This document shows positions 1 through 6,469 of a DNA stretch of 9,855 nucleotides, piece by piece; position 1 is the stretch's first letter, and the number at the start of each line of letters is the position of its first letter. A program made the position numbers and the translations under genes. Origin of the DNA: Bryobacterales bacterium (GTDB lineage: Bacteria > Acidobacteriota > Terriglobia > Bryobacterales > Bryobacteraceae); contig PKYZ01000211.1 in NCBI GenBank assembly GCA_003132865.1, positions 1 through 9,855 on the forward strand, in the 5' to 3' direction. The notes under the pieces are model-generated. The model was not told the origin of the DNA and did not search any database. It saw nothing but the letters and a program-made list of their open reading frames with translations.

Positions 1-288
1 AACGCCTACGTTTCCGGAGAGACGCCCTATCCGAACGGTTACCGCCGCTTGCCGGTTGCGCACATCGCCCACGTGCATGCAAAGGATTGCCGGTTGGAAG
101 GACATCGTCCGATCTGGTGTGCCCTGGGCGAGGGCGGCGTCGATTGGAAGGGCCAGATCGGCGCGCTGTCCTACGATGGTTACCGGGGCTGGATCAGCCT
201 GGAGACGCATTGGACCGGTCCTGGCGGCGACAAGCACGAGGCCAGTGTCATCTGCGGGCGGAATTTGACTGCGCTGGTAACGGCATAA
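1..288 (+). CDS. Sugar phosphate isomerase/epimerase-like protein, C-terminal part (5' truncated)
   Basis: The frame is open from base 1 to the TAA at 286-288, giving the last 95 residues of a protein whose start lies outside the window. A TTG at base 49 is only an internal codon, because coding continues upstream of it. The fragment carries the C-terminal hallmarks of the xylose-isomerase-like TIM-barrel superfamily: HVHAKD at residues 24-29, LGEGGVDW at about 42-49, GYRGWISLETHW at 60-71. In this family the histidine of the HVHxKD strand and the glutamate of the SLET strand help bind a divalent metal, and typical members are about 270-300 residues long. They isomerise or epimerise sugars and sugar acids in the cytoplasm; the substrate cannot be told from this piece. 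The gene ends 15 bp from the convergent adenylyltransferase gene, with no clear terminator between them. Family assignment is fairly secure, exact function open. Confidence 0.85.
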   Translation, partial: NAYVSGETPYPNGYRRLPVAHIAHVHAKDCRLEGHRPIWCALGEGGVDWKGQIGALSYDGYRGWISLETHWTGPGGDKHEASVICGRNLTALVTA

Positions 289-303
289 TCCGGAGGGCCG
301 GCC

Positions 304-1329
304 TCAGGCGCCCACGTAGCGTGCATACAGGCTCCGCGCCAGCCCGATATCCGTGGTGCCTTTGACGATCGCCCGTCCATCCGGAAAGATCGTCATCTCG
401 TAAGGCCCCGTCAGAAACCGCAGCGCGAACTCGTTGGCGCGCACCTCGCCCAGCGGAAGCAGCGCCGCCTTGAGCTGCGCCAGGTCAAGCGGCCGCGCGC
501 GCTCGTGGATCTGCACCGCGTTGCGCCCGCACAGGCTGACGGGCGCGCGGTGCCGGCCTTCCAGATACGCGAAATCGCGCGCGCCGCAGGCCGGGCAGTC
601 GGGGTCCGGCGCGGGCTGCTCGATCTGCCGGATGCCGCCGCCGTCCCACACGTCGACCGTAGTCAGGCGCGCGCGCAAAGATTCAGCGCGGCCCGCCAGA
701 ATCTTCAGCGCATCGGCGGTTTGCAGGGCGGCAATTACCGCGGTAATGGAGTTCAACACACCGGCCGTTTCGCAAGTAGGCTGCGCGCCCGCGGGCGGAT
801 CGGGATAAACACAGCGCAGGCACGCCGTCCGTCCCGGAATCACCGGCATAGTAATGCCGTAGCTGCCCACCGCCGCGCCGTAGATCCAGGGAATCGCGCG
901 GCTCAGTGCGAAGTCGTTCACCAGGTAGCGCGTCTCGAAGTTGTCGGTGCCGTCGAGAATCACTTGCGCTTCGCCCAATAGTTCATCTATATTCGCAGGC
1001 GTCAGATCGGCGACGATGCCGCGCGCCTGTACCGATGAATTGATGCGCGCCAGACGCCGCTCCGCCGCCACGGCCTTGGGCAGCGCTTCAGCGGCGTCGG
1101 ATTCTTCGAACAGCCATTGCCGCTGCAGGTTGCTGGGCTCCACATAATCCCGGTCGATGATGGTGAGCCGCCCCACGCCCGCGCGCGCCAGAGCGGCCGC
1201 CTGAAAGCTGCCCAACGCGCCGCAACCCACGATGGCGGCGTGCGCCCGCAGCAGCCGCTCCTGGCCTTCCTCGCCCAGGCCCGCAAACAGGATCTGCCGC
1301 GAATACCGTTCTCTCTCCTCGAGGGTCAT
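304..1329 (-). CDS. ThiF/MoeB-family sulfur-carrier adenylyltransferase (E1-like)
   Basis: This is a cytoplasmic E1-like enzyme of 341 residues. The family uses ATP to adenylate the C-terminal glycine of a ubiquitin-fold sulfur carrier (MoaD, ThiS or similar). Visible motifs are TLEERERYSRQ at the N-terminus, the nucleotide loop GCGALGS (35-41), NLQRQ (67-71), DGTDNFETRY (126-135), and two zinc-binding CxxC pairs, C170/C173 and C245/C248. C186 in PTCETAGV matches the conserved cysteine near the carrier-binding loop of ThiF and MoeB. After the second zinc pair comes a roughly 75-residue tail starting CGRNAVQI and ending in FPDGRAIVKGT and LYARYVG. It sits where other homologues carry a rhodanese domain. 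The frame extends upstream to 1521, but that would overlap the divergent gene and adds unconserved sequence, so ATG 1329 is preferred. No Shine-Dalgarno is visible. MoeB and ThiF roles cannot be separated by sequence; the neighbouring molybdate-type regulator leans towards MoeB. Confidence 0.93.
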   Translation of the reverse strand: MTLEERERYSRQILFAGLGEEGQERLLRAHAAIVGCGALGSFQAAALARAGVGRLTIIDRDYVEPSNLQRQWLFEESDAAEALPKAVAAERRLARINSSVQARGIVADLTPANIDELLGEAQVILDGTDNFETRYLVNDFALSRAIPWIYGAAVGSYGITMPVIPGRTACLRCVYPDPPAGAQPTCETAGVLNSITAVIAALQTADALKILAGRAESLRARLTTVDVWDGGGIRQIEQPAPDPDCPACGARDFAYLEGRHRAPVSLCGRNAVQIHERARPLDLAQLKAALLPLGEVRANEFALRFLTGPYEMTIFPDGRAIVKGTTDIGLARSLYARYVGA

Positions 1330-1414
1330 TTCAGAACCGATGGTAACAAGGGGCGCACACCGGCTTGGCAATCCGCACCCGCCTGTTGTAACGTCAAAGT
1401 GACAGCCGTCGCGC
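1330..1414. promoter_or_regulatory. Divergent promoter region between adenylyltransferase and regulator genes
   Basis: This 85-bp spacer must hold the promoters of both flanking genes. TTGGCAA at 1365-1371 can act as a -35 box on either strand. Rightwards, TTGGCA (1365-1370), a 16-bp spacer and TGTAAC (1387-1392) give a predicted start near 1399. Leftwards, TTGCCA (1371-1366), a 17-bp spacer and TGTTAC (1348-1343) give a start near 1336. Both -10 boxes are poor matches to TATAAT. Neither gene has a Shine-Dalgarno, and the predicted leaders are very short (about 7 and 16 nt). The assignments are by eye and could be wrong in detail. Confidence 0.4.
1387..1404. promoter_or_regulatory. Candidate operator: imperfect dyad TGTNAC-N6-GTNACA
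   Basis: TGTAACGTCAAAGTGACA is an imperfect inverted repeat with half-sites TGTAAC (1387-1392) and GTGACA (1399-1404), centred between 1395 and 1396. It overlaps the proposed -10 box and start site of the regulator gene, which would suit autorepression. A third copy of the half-site, TGTTAC on the minus strand at 1348-1343, lies over the proposed leftward -10. Which protein binds is inferred from adjacency only; it does not resemble the classical ModE box. Confidence 0.35.
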
Positions 1415-2563
1415 ATGAAAGACAACCGCAACATCGCCACCCACCTCACTGCCCACCGCCAAAAACGAGGCTTCTCGGCGGCCGAGTTGGCCCAGCGTAC
1501 CGGCATCAGCCGCCAGACCATCTACGCGATCGAATCCGGCAGCTATGTGCCGAACACCGCGGTCGCGCTGCGCCTGGCGCGGACGCTTGAAGTCAACGTG
1601 GAAGATCTCTTCTCGCTCCCATCGGACGCGCCGGCCGCCCCGCTCCCCACCGAGCAGGTGACGCTGCTGCCCCACCCGGATACCCCGCGCGCGGGCGACC
1701 CCATGCAACTCTGCCGCGTGGACCGGCGCACGATAGCATCGTCGCCTTCGCCGGTTCCCTGGTATCTGCCGACCGCCGATGCGGTCCTCGTTGGCGACGT
1801 TGACGCCCCCGCCCGGACCGGCAAGGCCGGGAATGGAACGGTCCAGCTCTTTCACGGCGAATACGATCTGGCCAACCGCATCCTGGTCGCCGGCTGCGAT
1901 CCAGGCATCTCGGTGCTCGCCCGCCACGTGCTCCGCGCTGGAGTCGAACTGGTCGTCGCGCAACGCAACAGCACCCAGGCCCTGACGCTGCTGAAGCAGG
2001 GAGTCGTCCACGTGGCCGGCACGCATTTGCGCGACGAAGCCAGCGGCGAATCCAACCTGCCGGCCATCCATCGCCTCTTCGCGCGGAACAGCGTCGCGGT
2101 CGTCTCGCTGGCGGTCTGGGAGGAGGGCCTCGTGCTGGCGCCTGGCAATCCCAAATCCATTCACTCGGTGGCGGACCTCGCGCGGCGCGATGTCTCTATC
2201 GTGAATCGCGAGCCGGGCGCGGGCAGCCGTCTCCTGCTGGATAACCATCTCGATCGCCTGGGCCTGGCCGGTCAAAAAGTGCGCGGATACGATCGCCTGG
2301 CCGGCGGCCATCTTCCGGCGGCCTGGCAGGTGCGCACGGGCGATGCGGATTGCTGTATCGCCACGCGCGCCGCGGCCCGCGTCTTCGGGCTGGACTTCAT
2401 CCCCTTAGCGAGCGAGCGCTACGACCTGGCGATCCGCCGCCAGCACCTGGACTACCCGCCGGTCCAGACGCTGCTCGACACGCTGAACCGCGCCAGCTTT
2501 CGCCGGGAACTCGAAGGCTTGGGCGGCTACGATACCAGTGCCGCGGGCCGCCGGCTCCTCTGA
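1415..2563 (+). CDS. XRE-type HTH regulator fused to a molybdate-type PBP-like domain
   Basis: This 382-residue protein is a predicted one-component, cytoplasmic transcription factor. Residues about 5-66 form an XRE/Cro-type helix-turn-helix (AELAQRTGISRQTIYAIESG, 23-42). After a linker to about 120, residues 155-365 match the PBP-like domain family (PF12727 type) related to molybdate/tungstate-binding proteins. Its signature stretches are present: GTHLRD (202-207), EGLVLAPGNPKSI (237-249), NREPGAGSRLLLD (264-276), FIPLASERYDL (328-338). There is no signal peptide, so the PBP fold acts as an intracellular ligand sensor. By analogy with ModE-like regulators the ligand may be molybdate or tungstate; this is not shown here. 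ATG 1415 gives the complete HTH and has no Shine-Dalgarno, suggesting a short-leader or leaderless message. It is divergent from the adenylyltransferase, its likely target. The last codon abuts the convergent glycosidase gene. Confidence 0.9.
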   Translation: MKDNRNIATHLTAHRQKRGFSAAELAQRTGISRQTIYAIESGSYVPNTAVALRLARTLEVNVEDLFSLPSDAPAAPLPTEQVTLLPHPDTPRAGDPMQLCRVDRRTIASSPSPVPWYLPTADAVLVGDVDAPARTGKAGNGTVQLFHGEYDLANRILVAGCDPGISVLARHVLRAGVELVVAQRNSTQALTLLKQGVVHVAGTHLRDEASGESNLPAIHRLFARNSVAVVSLAVWEEGLVLAPGNPKSIHSVADLARRDVSIVNREPGAGSRLLLDNHLDRLGLAGQKVRGYDRLAGGHLPAAWQVRTGDADCCIATRAAARVFGLDFIPLASERYDLAIRRQHLDYPPVQTLLDTLNRASFRRELEGLGGYDTSAAGRRLL

Positions 2564-2566
2564 TCA
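2561..2566. other. TGATCA palindrome holding the stop codons of two convergent genes
   Basis: TGA at 2561-2563 ends the regulator gene on the plus strand. TCA at 2564-2566 is the TGA stop of the glycosidase gene on the minus strand. No base separates the two reading frames, so any terminator for either transcript must lie inside the other gene, and the 3' ends of the mRNAs are expected to overlap in antisense. No hairpin with a T-tract is evident on either side. Confidence 0.9.
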
Positions 2567-3835
2567 CTTCTCTTTCTTCGGCGCCTCTCGTAGCCCAACC
2601 TTATCCATCGCGCCCCGGATGTCACTGTTCCGCATGAACCAGCGCCACACGTTGCCCGTCCGCATGTTTTCGGCGCTCAGCAGAGTGATGCCCACGTCGA
2701 TCCCGATCGCGTCCGGGTCGATCCACTTCGTCAGCGGGTTGAAGGCATCCACGAAACCGTAGTGCGTGTACACACGCCCGTCCAGCATGCCGCGCATGTT
2801 CCGCAGTGCGCGCAGCGCGATGTCCGGCGTGAACATCAGCGATCCGCCCGGCCCGCAGGGCACCAGCGTGCCGTCGATAGCCGGGTCCATCGGCGGCCCG
2901 CCCCACGCAACGTAACCTTTGGCGCTGTCCGAAGCGGTTATGCCCCACGCGTCGGGACCGTAGTCCGGGAACTTCGAACGCAGGTTGATGCAAAAAGCGC
3001 GATGCGCCTCGGTGGCGATCACGGAGTTCTGAAACCAGTCCGTGAGCTCGCCGCGATCTTCCCGCCGCCCGCGAAAATCCACCCAGGCATGCGAGTACTG
3101 ATGCGTGAACAGCGGCGCGCCGGAGATATAGTCGTAGCCTTCATAGCGCACGTGCGGCCGGCGCCAGGCATACCAGGAATCCGCCGGAATCGCATGCCGC
3201 GGCGATCCGATGGCCTGCAAATAAAGGATCATCAGTTCGCAGTACCTGTCCCATCGGTCGTTCAAAAATCCCGATTCCGGTTTCCAGCCCATCGAGAGGA
3301 GCTTCGGATCGCCGTCCAGCATCCAAGGAAAGTCGATCGCTTCGTAAATCGAGTCCGCTAGTTTGCTGATTTCAGATTCTTCCCCGAAGTATTCCCGCGC
3401 TGTCAGCACTCCGGCCAGCAGCAGCGCCGTGTCGATGGATGAAAGCTCGCTCTTCCACTGCCGCTCTCCGGTCCGCAGGTCGACGAAGTGGTAATACCAG
3501 CCGTGCTCCCGCGGCATCCGTGCGGCAAGAAAGCCCAGCGTCGCCAGCACGCGTGCCTGCGCCTGCTCGCGCGTGATCCAGCCGTGTTCCGCCCCGATGC
3601 ATAGCGCGGTCAGCCCGAAGCCGGTGGAGGCGATGCTTGCGATGCGGCGGCTCTCCGCGCTGCCATCCGCCTTCGCCCGATCCAGCACCAGCCCCGTCTG
3701 CGCGTCGGCCCGCTCCCAGAAAAATAGAAACGCCCGATGTTCCAGGTCTTCGACGAACGCATCCTTATCCGGCGCCTGGGCCCATCCCGTGGCCGCGATC
3801 AGCGCCAGCGCCGGCAGCAATCGAATCAGGCTCAC
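2564..3835 (-). CDS. Secreted glucoamylase-like glycoside hydrolase (PF10091, GH144-like)
   Basis: The product has 423 residues. Residues 1-20 (SLIRLLPALALIAATGWAQA) form a signal peptide, so the enzyme is periplasmic or secreted. The mature part fits the (alpha/alpha)6-type glucoamylase-like family. Motifs in order: ASTGFGL (69-75), SSIDTALLLAG (132-142), RYCELMILYL (197-206), then the PF10091 core with HQYSHAWVDFRG (245-256), WGITASD (297-303), DGTLVPCGPGGSL (321-333), YGFVDAFNP (359-367) and SAENMRTGNVW (387-397). Characterised GH144 members cleave beta-1,2-glucans, but the domain is broad and the substrate here is unproven; E200 is a plausible catalytic acid by position only. The start is GTG at 3835-3833, overlapping the upstream stop as GTGA, with GGAGGT three bases ahead. 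It is the last gene of the tightly packed TPR-GH39-GH144-like run. The lysine-rich end (APKKEK) lies outside the conserved domain. Confidence 0.88.
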   Translation of the reverse strand: MSLIRLLPALALIAATGWAQAPDKDAFVEDLEHRAFLFFWERADAQTGLVLDRAKADGSAESRRIASIASTGFGLTALCIGAEHGWITREQAQARVLATLGFLAARMPREHGWYYHFVDLRTGERQWKSELSSIDTALLLAGVLTAREYFGEESEISKLADSIYEAIDFPWMLDGDPKLLSMGWKPESGFLNDRWDRYCELMILYLQAIGSPRHAIPADSWYAWRRPHVRYEGYDYISGAPLFTHQYSHAWVDFRGRREDRGELTDWFQNSVIATEAHRAFCINLRSKFPDYGPDAWGITASDSAKGYVAWGGPPMDPAIDGTLVPCGPGGSLMFTPDIALRALRNMRGMLDGRVYTHYGFVDAFNPLTKWIDPDAIGIDVGITLLSAENMRTGNVWRWFMRNSDIRGAMDKVGLREAPKKEK

Positions 3836-5328
3836 TGGACCTCCACCAGCACCAGACTGTGCGCGCTCAAGTGCAGCTTCAGCGAACCGTCATCGCCGAG
3901 TTCGACCGTTTCCGGATTTCCAGGCTGCGCAGCACTCTGGAGCGCTGTGATTTGCGCGCGTGAAGGCCAAGCCGGCCGTCCCATGTCTTCCCACGCCTTC
4001 AGCGGTGAGCCATGCTCCGCATCCACCCGCTCGATGCGGGCGGTTTGTTTGCCTGCATTCAGCCCTTTGAACGACAGCGACAGTTCGATCGGCGAGCCCG
4101 CCTCTTCAGGCGCCGCATAGTTCCAGGCGGCCACCTCCAGAGCGCCATCCGCGCGGCGCGTCGCCAGTACCGATTCCGAATCCACTTTCAGGCGTTCCGT
4201 CCCCAGTTGGTGCAGCAGCCGGAACGCGTGGAATGCCGCCTTGGGGATGCCGCTCTCGGCGAACACGCCGAAACCGCCGTAAAATGGCGTCTTCACCACG
4301 CCCTGCTCCTCAAAGACATCGGAGAATGTCCAGTAAGACATGCTGGTCGCCAACCCATCGCATTGCCGGATGTTGTTGGCCAGCCATGGCCCCATGAACG
4401 GCGCGTCCGTTACTGCCGGCTCGTTCATGTAGCTGGCGCTGTACTCGGTCCAGTGGATCGGCAGGTCCGGACGCGCCGAGTGTTTCACCTGGTCGAACAC
4501 CTTCCTGACCGCGCGCGCCACCATGTCGCGCCGGCTGATCGTCTCATCCGTGCCGAAGACATCCTGCGAGCGGTCGTTGCCGTAAACATGCGTGGATACG
4601 AAATCGATCGGCACGTTATTCTTCACACAGTACGCGATCAAGCGGTCCACCCAGGCCGCCTGCGCCGTCGCCGGGCCGCCCACGCGCAGCCGCGGGTTGA
4701 CGCCTTTCAGCGCGCCGGCGGCCGCCGCATAGAGCTGATAGTAGCTGGACTCCTTGGGCTGGCCCGCCCAAAAGTCGATGTTCGGCTCATTCCATACTTC
4801 GAAGTACCACTGCGCCAGTTCGTCGATGCCATACCGGTCCACCAGGTGCTGGGCGAACGCGCGGATCAACTCGCCCCATTTGCCGTAGTCTTTCGGGGGC
4901 GAAACCAGCGGCCTGTACCAGAATGGGTGCAGCACCGGCGGCGATGCCGAGAGCTTCCGCGGCATGAAGCTGAGCTCGACGAAGGGCCGCACTCCGTTTT
5001 CGAGCAGCCCGTCGTAGATTTGGTCCACGTAGGAAAAATTGTAGACGGGCCGGCCTTGCACGTCCTCGTCGTACAATCCGTTCTCGTCGTGGAAGATGGC
5101 GTGGAAGCGAACATACTGGATGCCGGTTGCGCTCCGCATCGCGCGCAGGTCGCGGCGATAGCTCTCACGCAGAGCCAGGTTGGCGCGGCCCGAACCAAAA
5201 ACCTGTTCCCAGAAATGCGGAAATGGATGGCTCGGACCGGCGGCGTCAATCACCACGGTCTCCGCCGGCGCGGAAGCCGCAATCGCGGCCAGCATCGCCG
5301 CCATGAAAACCGATCGTAACCGTTTCAT
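3832..5328 (-). CDS. Secreted GH39-type glycoside hydrolase (beta-xylosidase-like)
   Basis: This 498-residue protein has a signal peptide at about 1-22 (MKRLRSVFMAAMLAAIAASA followed by PAE), so it acts in the periplasm or outside. Residues about 25-375 form a clan GH-A (beta/alpha)8 barrel of GH39 type: VRFHAIFHDENG (73-84), YFEVWNEPNIDFW (175-187), STHVYGND (245-252), IHWTEYSASY (291-300), SYWTFSDVFEE (331-341). E181 in WNEP is the expected acid/base and E295 in WTEYS the expected nucleophile; the spacing is close to that of characterised GH39 beta-xylosidases, and both are intact, so activity is likely. Residues about 380-498 are a C-terminal beta-sandwich, usual in the family. GH39 also includes enzymes on other glycosides, so xylosidase is a default, not a finding. 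ATG 5328 overlaps the upstream TPR gene's TGA as ATGA, and the 3' TGA overlaps the next gene's GTG. Both overlaps point to one mRNA. Confidence 0.92.
   Translation of the reverse strand: MKRLRSVFMAAMLAAIAASAPAETVVIDAAGPSHPFPHFWEQVFGSGRANLALRESYRRDLRAMRSATGIQYVRFHAIFHDENGLYDEDVQGRPVYNFSYVDQIYDGLLENGVRPFVELSFMPRKLSASPPVLHPFWYRPLVSPPKDYGKWGELIRAFAQHLVDRYGIDELAQWYFEVWNEPNIDFWAGQPKESSYYQLYAAAAGALKGVNPRLRVGGPATAQAAWVDRLIAYCVKNNVPIDFVSTHVYGNDRSQDVFGTDETISRRDMVARAVRKVFDQVKHSARPDLPIHWTEYSASYMNEPAVTDAPFMGPWLANNIRQCDGLATSMSYWTFSDVFEEQGVVKTPFYGGFGVFAESGIPKAAFHAFRLLHQLGTERLKVDSESVLATRRADGALEVAAWNYAAPEEAGSPIELSLSFKGLNAGKQTARIERVDAEHGSPLKAWEDMGRPAWPSRAQITALQSAAQPGNPETVELGDDGSLKLHLSAHSLVLVEVQ
3839..3844 (-). 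promoter_or_regulatory. Ribosome binding site for the GTG-started GH144-like gene
   Basis: On the minus strand GGAGGT lies inside the last codons of the GH39 gene, followed by CCA and then GTG 3835-3833. This strong Shine-Dalgarno decides the non-ATG start and supports translational coupling through the GTGA overlap. Confidence 0.75.
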
Positions 5329-6425
5329 TTAGGATTCTCCTTGCTTAGCCGTGCGAACTCCGCGCGCGCCCGGGCGGCATCCTCCATCCGGTGCGCCATG
5401 GCATACGCGCGCCCCAGCGCGAAATAGACGCGAGGATCCGCCGGATCTTTGTGCTCCGCCGTTTCCAGTTCGGCGATGGCTCTCTCAACGGCGCCCGTGC
5501 CCAACAACAACATTCCCAGAAGATAGTGACCTTCGGCGAGTCCCGGAGCGAGCTGCACGGCTTGCTCGGCGTAGGGGATCCCGGCGGCCGGGTGCGTCTC
5601 CACCATAACACCGGCAATGCCCAGCCGCGCCAGCAAATGCTGGGGGCTGTTCTCGATCTCACGGCGGAACGCTTCGACAGCCTGATCGTCGAAGTGATTG
5701 GCGAGCAGGAAGCGCCCGTAGGCGAATTGGACGTTGTGAAACTTAGGAGCGCCGACGGCCAGCCGGCCGTACTCGGCCAGCGCTGCGTGCACGTCGCCTC
5801 CAGCGGCAATGTGCTCTGCCCGGCCGGCCCGCCGGACGACCTCTCGTGTGGCTGAATCGCTGGCTGAATCGGAGGCAGCCAGATCCTGAGGCCGGATGCC
5901 CAGCACCGATTCACCGAGCGCGTCCATCAACTCTTCCCGATCGGCGCCTTCGCGGGCTAGTAGATCCAACGCTTCTTGCGCTTTACTGAATTCGCCCGCG
6001 CCAAGCAGCAGCGCACCCTGCGTGTAGAGCATGACGCGGCGAAGGCTCTCATCCCCGCCCACGCCCAGCGTGCGGCCCTTCTCGAGATGTTGCATCGCGT
6101 CCCCGTCGCGGCCCAGCTTCGCCTCCGAAAGCCCCAGCATCGCGACCGCGTTGCCGGATTGAGGGCTTAGTTCGACGGCCTTCCGCAGCGCGCTCGCGGC
6201 GCTCGTGTAGTCATCCTGGTCGTACAACAGCGTGCCCAGATACCACCAGCCTTCGGCCCAAGCCGGGCGCAGGGCCAGCGTCTTCCGGTACAGCACAACT
6301 GCCTCATCCAGGCGGTCGGATTCACGAGCTTCGTTCGCCTGCGCCGCGAGCGCAGTGAAGCCGGGGGTTTGCGCCTTGAGCGGCAGGGCGCAACACGTCA
6401 GCAGAACCAGACCGTACCACCGCAA
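5325..6425 (-). CDS. Exported tetratricopeptide-repeat protein
   Basis: With the TTG start at 6425 the product has 366 residues. GGAGGA at 6440-6435 lies nine bases ahead of this TTG, and the new N-terminus is a good signal peptide (MRWYGLVLLTCCALPLKAQ, about 1-19), so I prefer it to the ATG at 6497, which adds 24 unremarkable residues and falls inside a terminator-like hairpin. The rest is helical TPR. Early repeats are at about 26-125 (for example EAVVLYRKTLALRP and SAASALRKAVELSP), a less regular middle follows, and further repeats run from about 205 to the end (QAVEAFRREIENSP, RAIAELETAEHKDP). TPRs bind partner proteins and no catalytic motif is seen. The gene overlaps the GH39 start by four bases, so its product probably acts in the envelope with the two glycosidases. 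What it binds is unknown. A short Ser/Asp-rich stretch (ASDSASDSA) comes from a 12-bp tandem duplication. Confidence 0.88.
   Translation of the reverse strand: MRWYGLVLLTCCALPLKAQTPGFTALAAQANEARESDRLDEAVVLYRKTLALRPAWAEGWWYLGTLLYDQDDYTSAASALRKAVELSPQSGNAVAMLGLSEAKLGRDGDAMQHLEKGRTLGVGGDESLRRVMLYTQGALLLGAGEFSKAQEALDLLAREGADREELMDALGESVLGIRPQDLAASDSASDSATREVVRRAGRAEHIAAGGDVHAALAEYGRLAVGAPKFHNVQFAYGRFLLANHFDDQAVEAFRREIENSPQHLLARLGIAGVMVETHPAAGIPYAEQAVQLAPGLAEGHYLLGMLLLGTGAVERAIAELETAEHKDPADPRVYFALGRAYAMAHRMEDAARARAEFARLSKENPK
5337..5342 (-). promoter_or_regulatory. Ribosome binding site for the GH39 gene inside the TPR gene
   Basis: AAGGAG on the minus strand is formed by the last codons of the TPR gene and lies eight bases before ATG 5328. 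It confirms the start that overlaps the TPR stop codon by four bases. Confidence 0.75.
5849..5872 (-). repeat. In-frame 12-bp tandem duplication in the TPR gene
   Basis: Two adjacent 12-base units, TGGCTGAATCGC and TGGCTGAATCGG on the plus strand, differ at one base. On the coding strand they give a repeated four-residue Ser-Asp-Ser-Ala unit between the two TPR blocks, probably a flexible linker that arose by slippage. The reading frame is kept. Confidence 0.8.
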
Positions 6426-6434
6426 AGCGACGAT

Positions 6435-6440
6435 TCCTCC
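6435..6440 (-). promoter_or_regulatory. Ribosome binding site choosing the TTG start of the TPR gene
   Basis: GGAGGA on the minus strand lies nine bases ahead of TTG 6425-6423. It is the only strong Shine-Dalgarno near the beginning of this gene and puts a clean signal peptide directly at the N-terminus. Confidence 0.6.
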
Positions 6441-6469
6441 ATCCGTGCAGGGCTGGCTTTGGTAAAGAA

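Noticed and set aside
289..303. GGCCGGCC palindrome between the two convergent genes at the left as a terminator
   Set aside because: The palindrome has no loop and no T-tract; it cannot form a normal terminator hairpin.
1330..1521. Longer form of the adenylyltransferase reaching 1521
   Set aside because: The 64 extra residues are not family-like and overlap the start of the divergent regulator gene. ATG 1329 matches the family N-terminus.
1394..2311. Minus-strand open frame of 305 codons opposite the regulator gene
   Set aside because: It is a shadow of a clear HTH/PBP-like gene and has a low-complexity Arg/Asp/Gly-rich translation without motifs.
4012..5319. Long plus-strand open frame (435 codons) opposite the GH39 gene
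   Set aside because: It is antisense to a gene with intact catalytic motifs, and its Arg/His/Val-rich translation matches no family. It arises from GC-rich codon bias.
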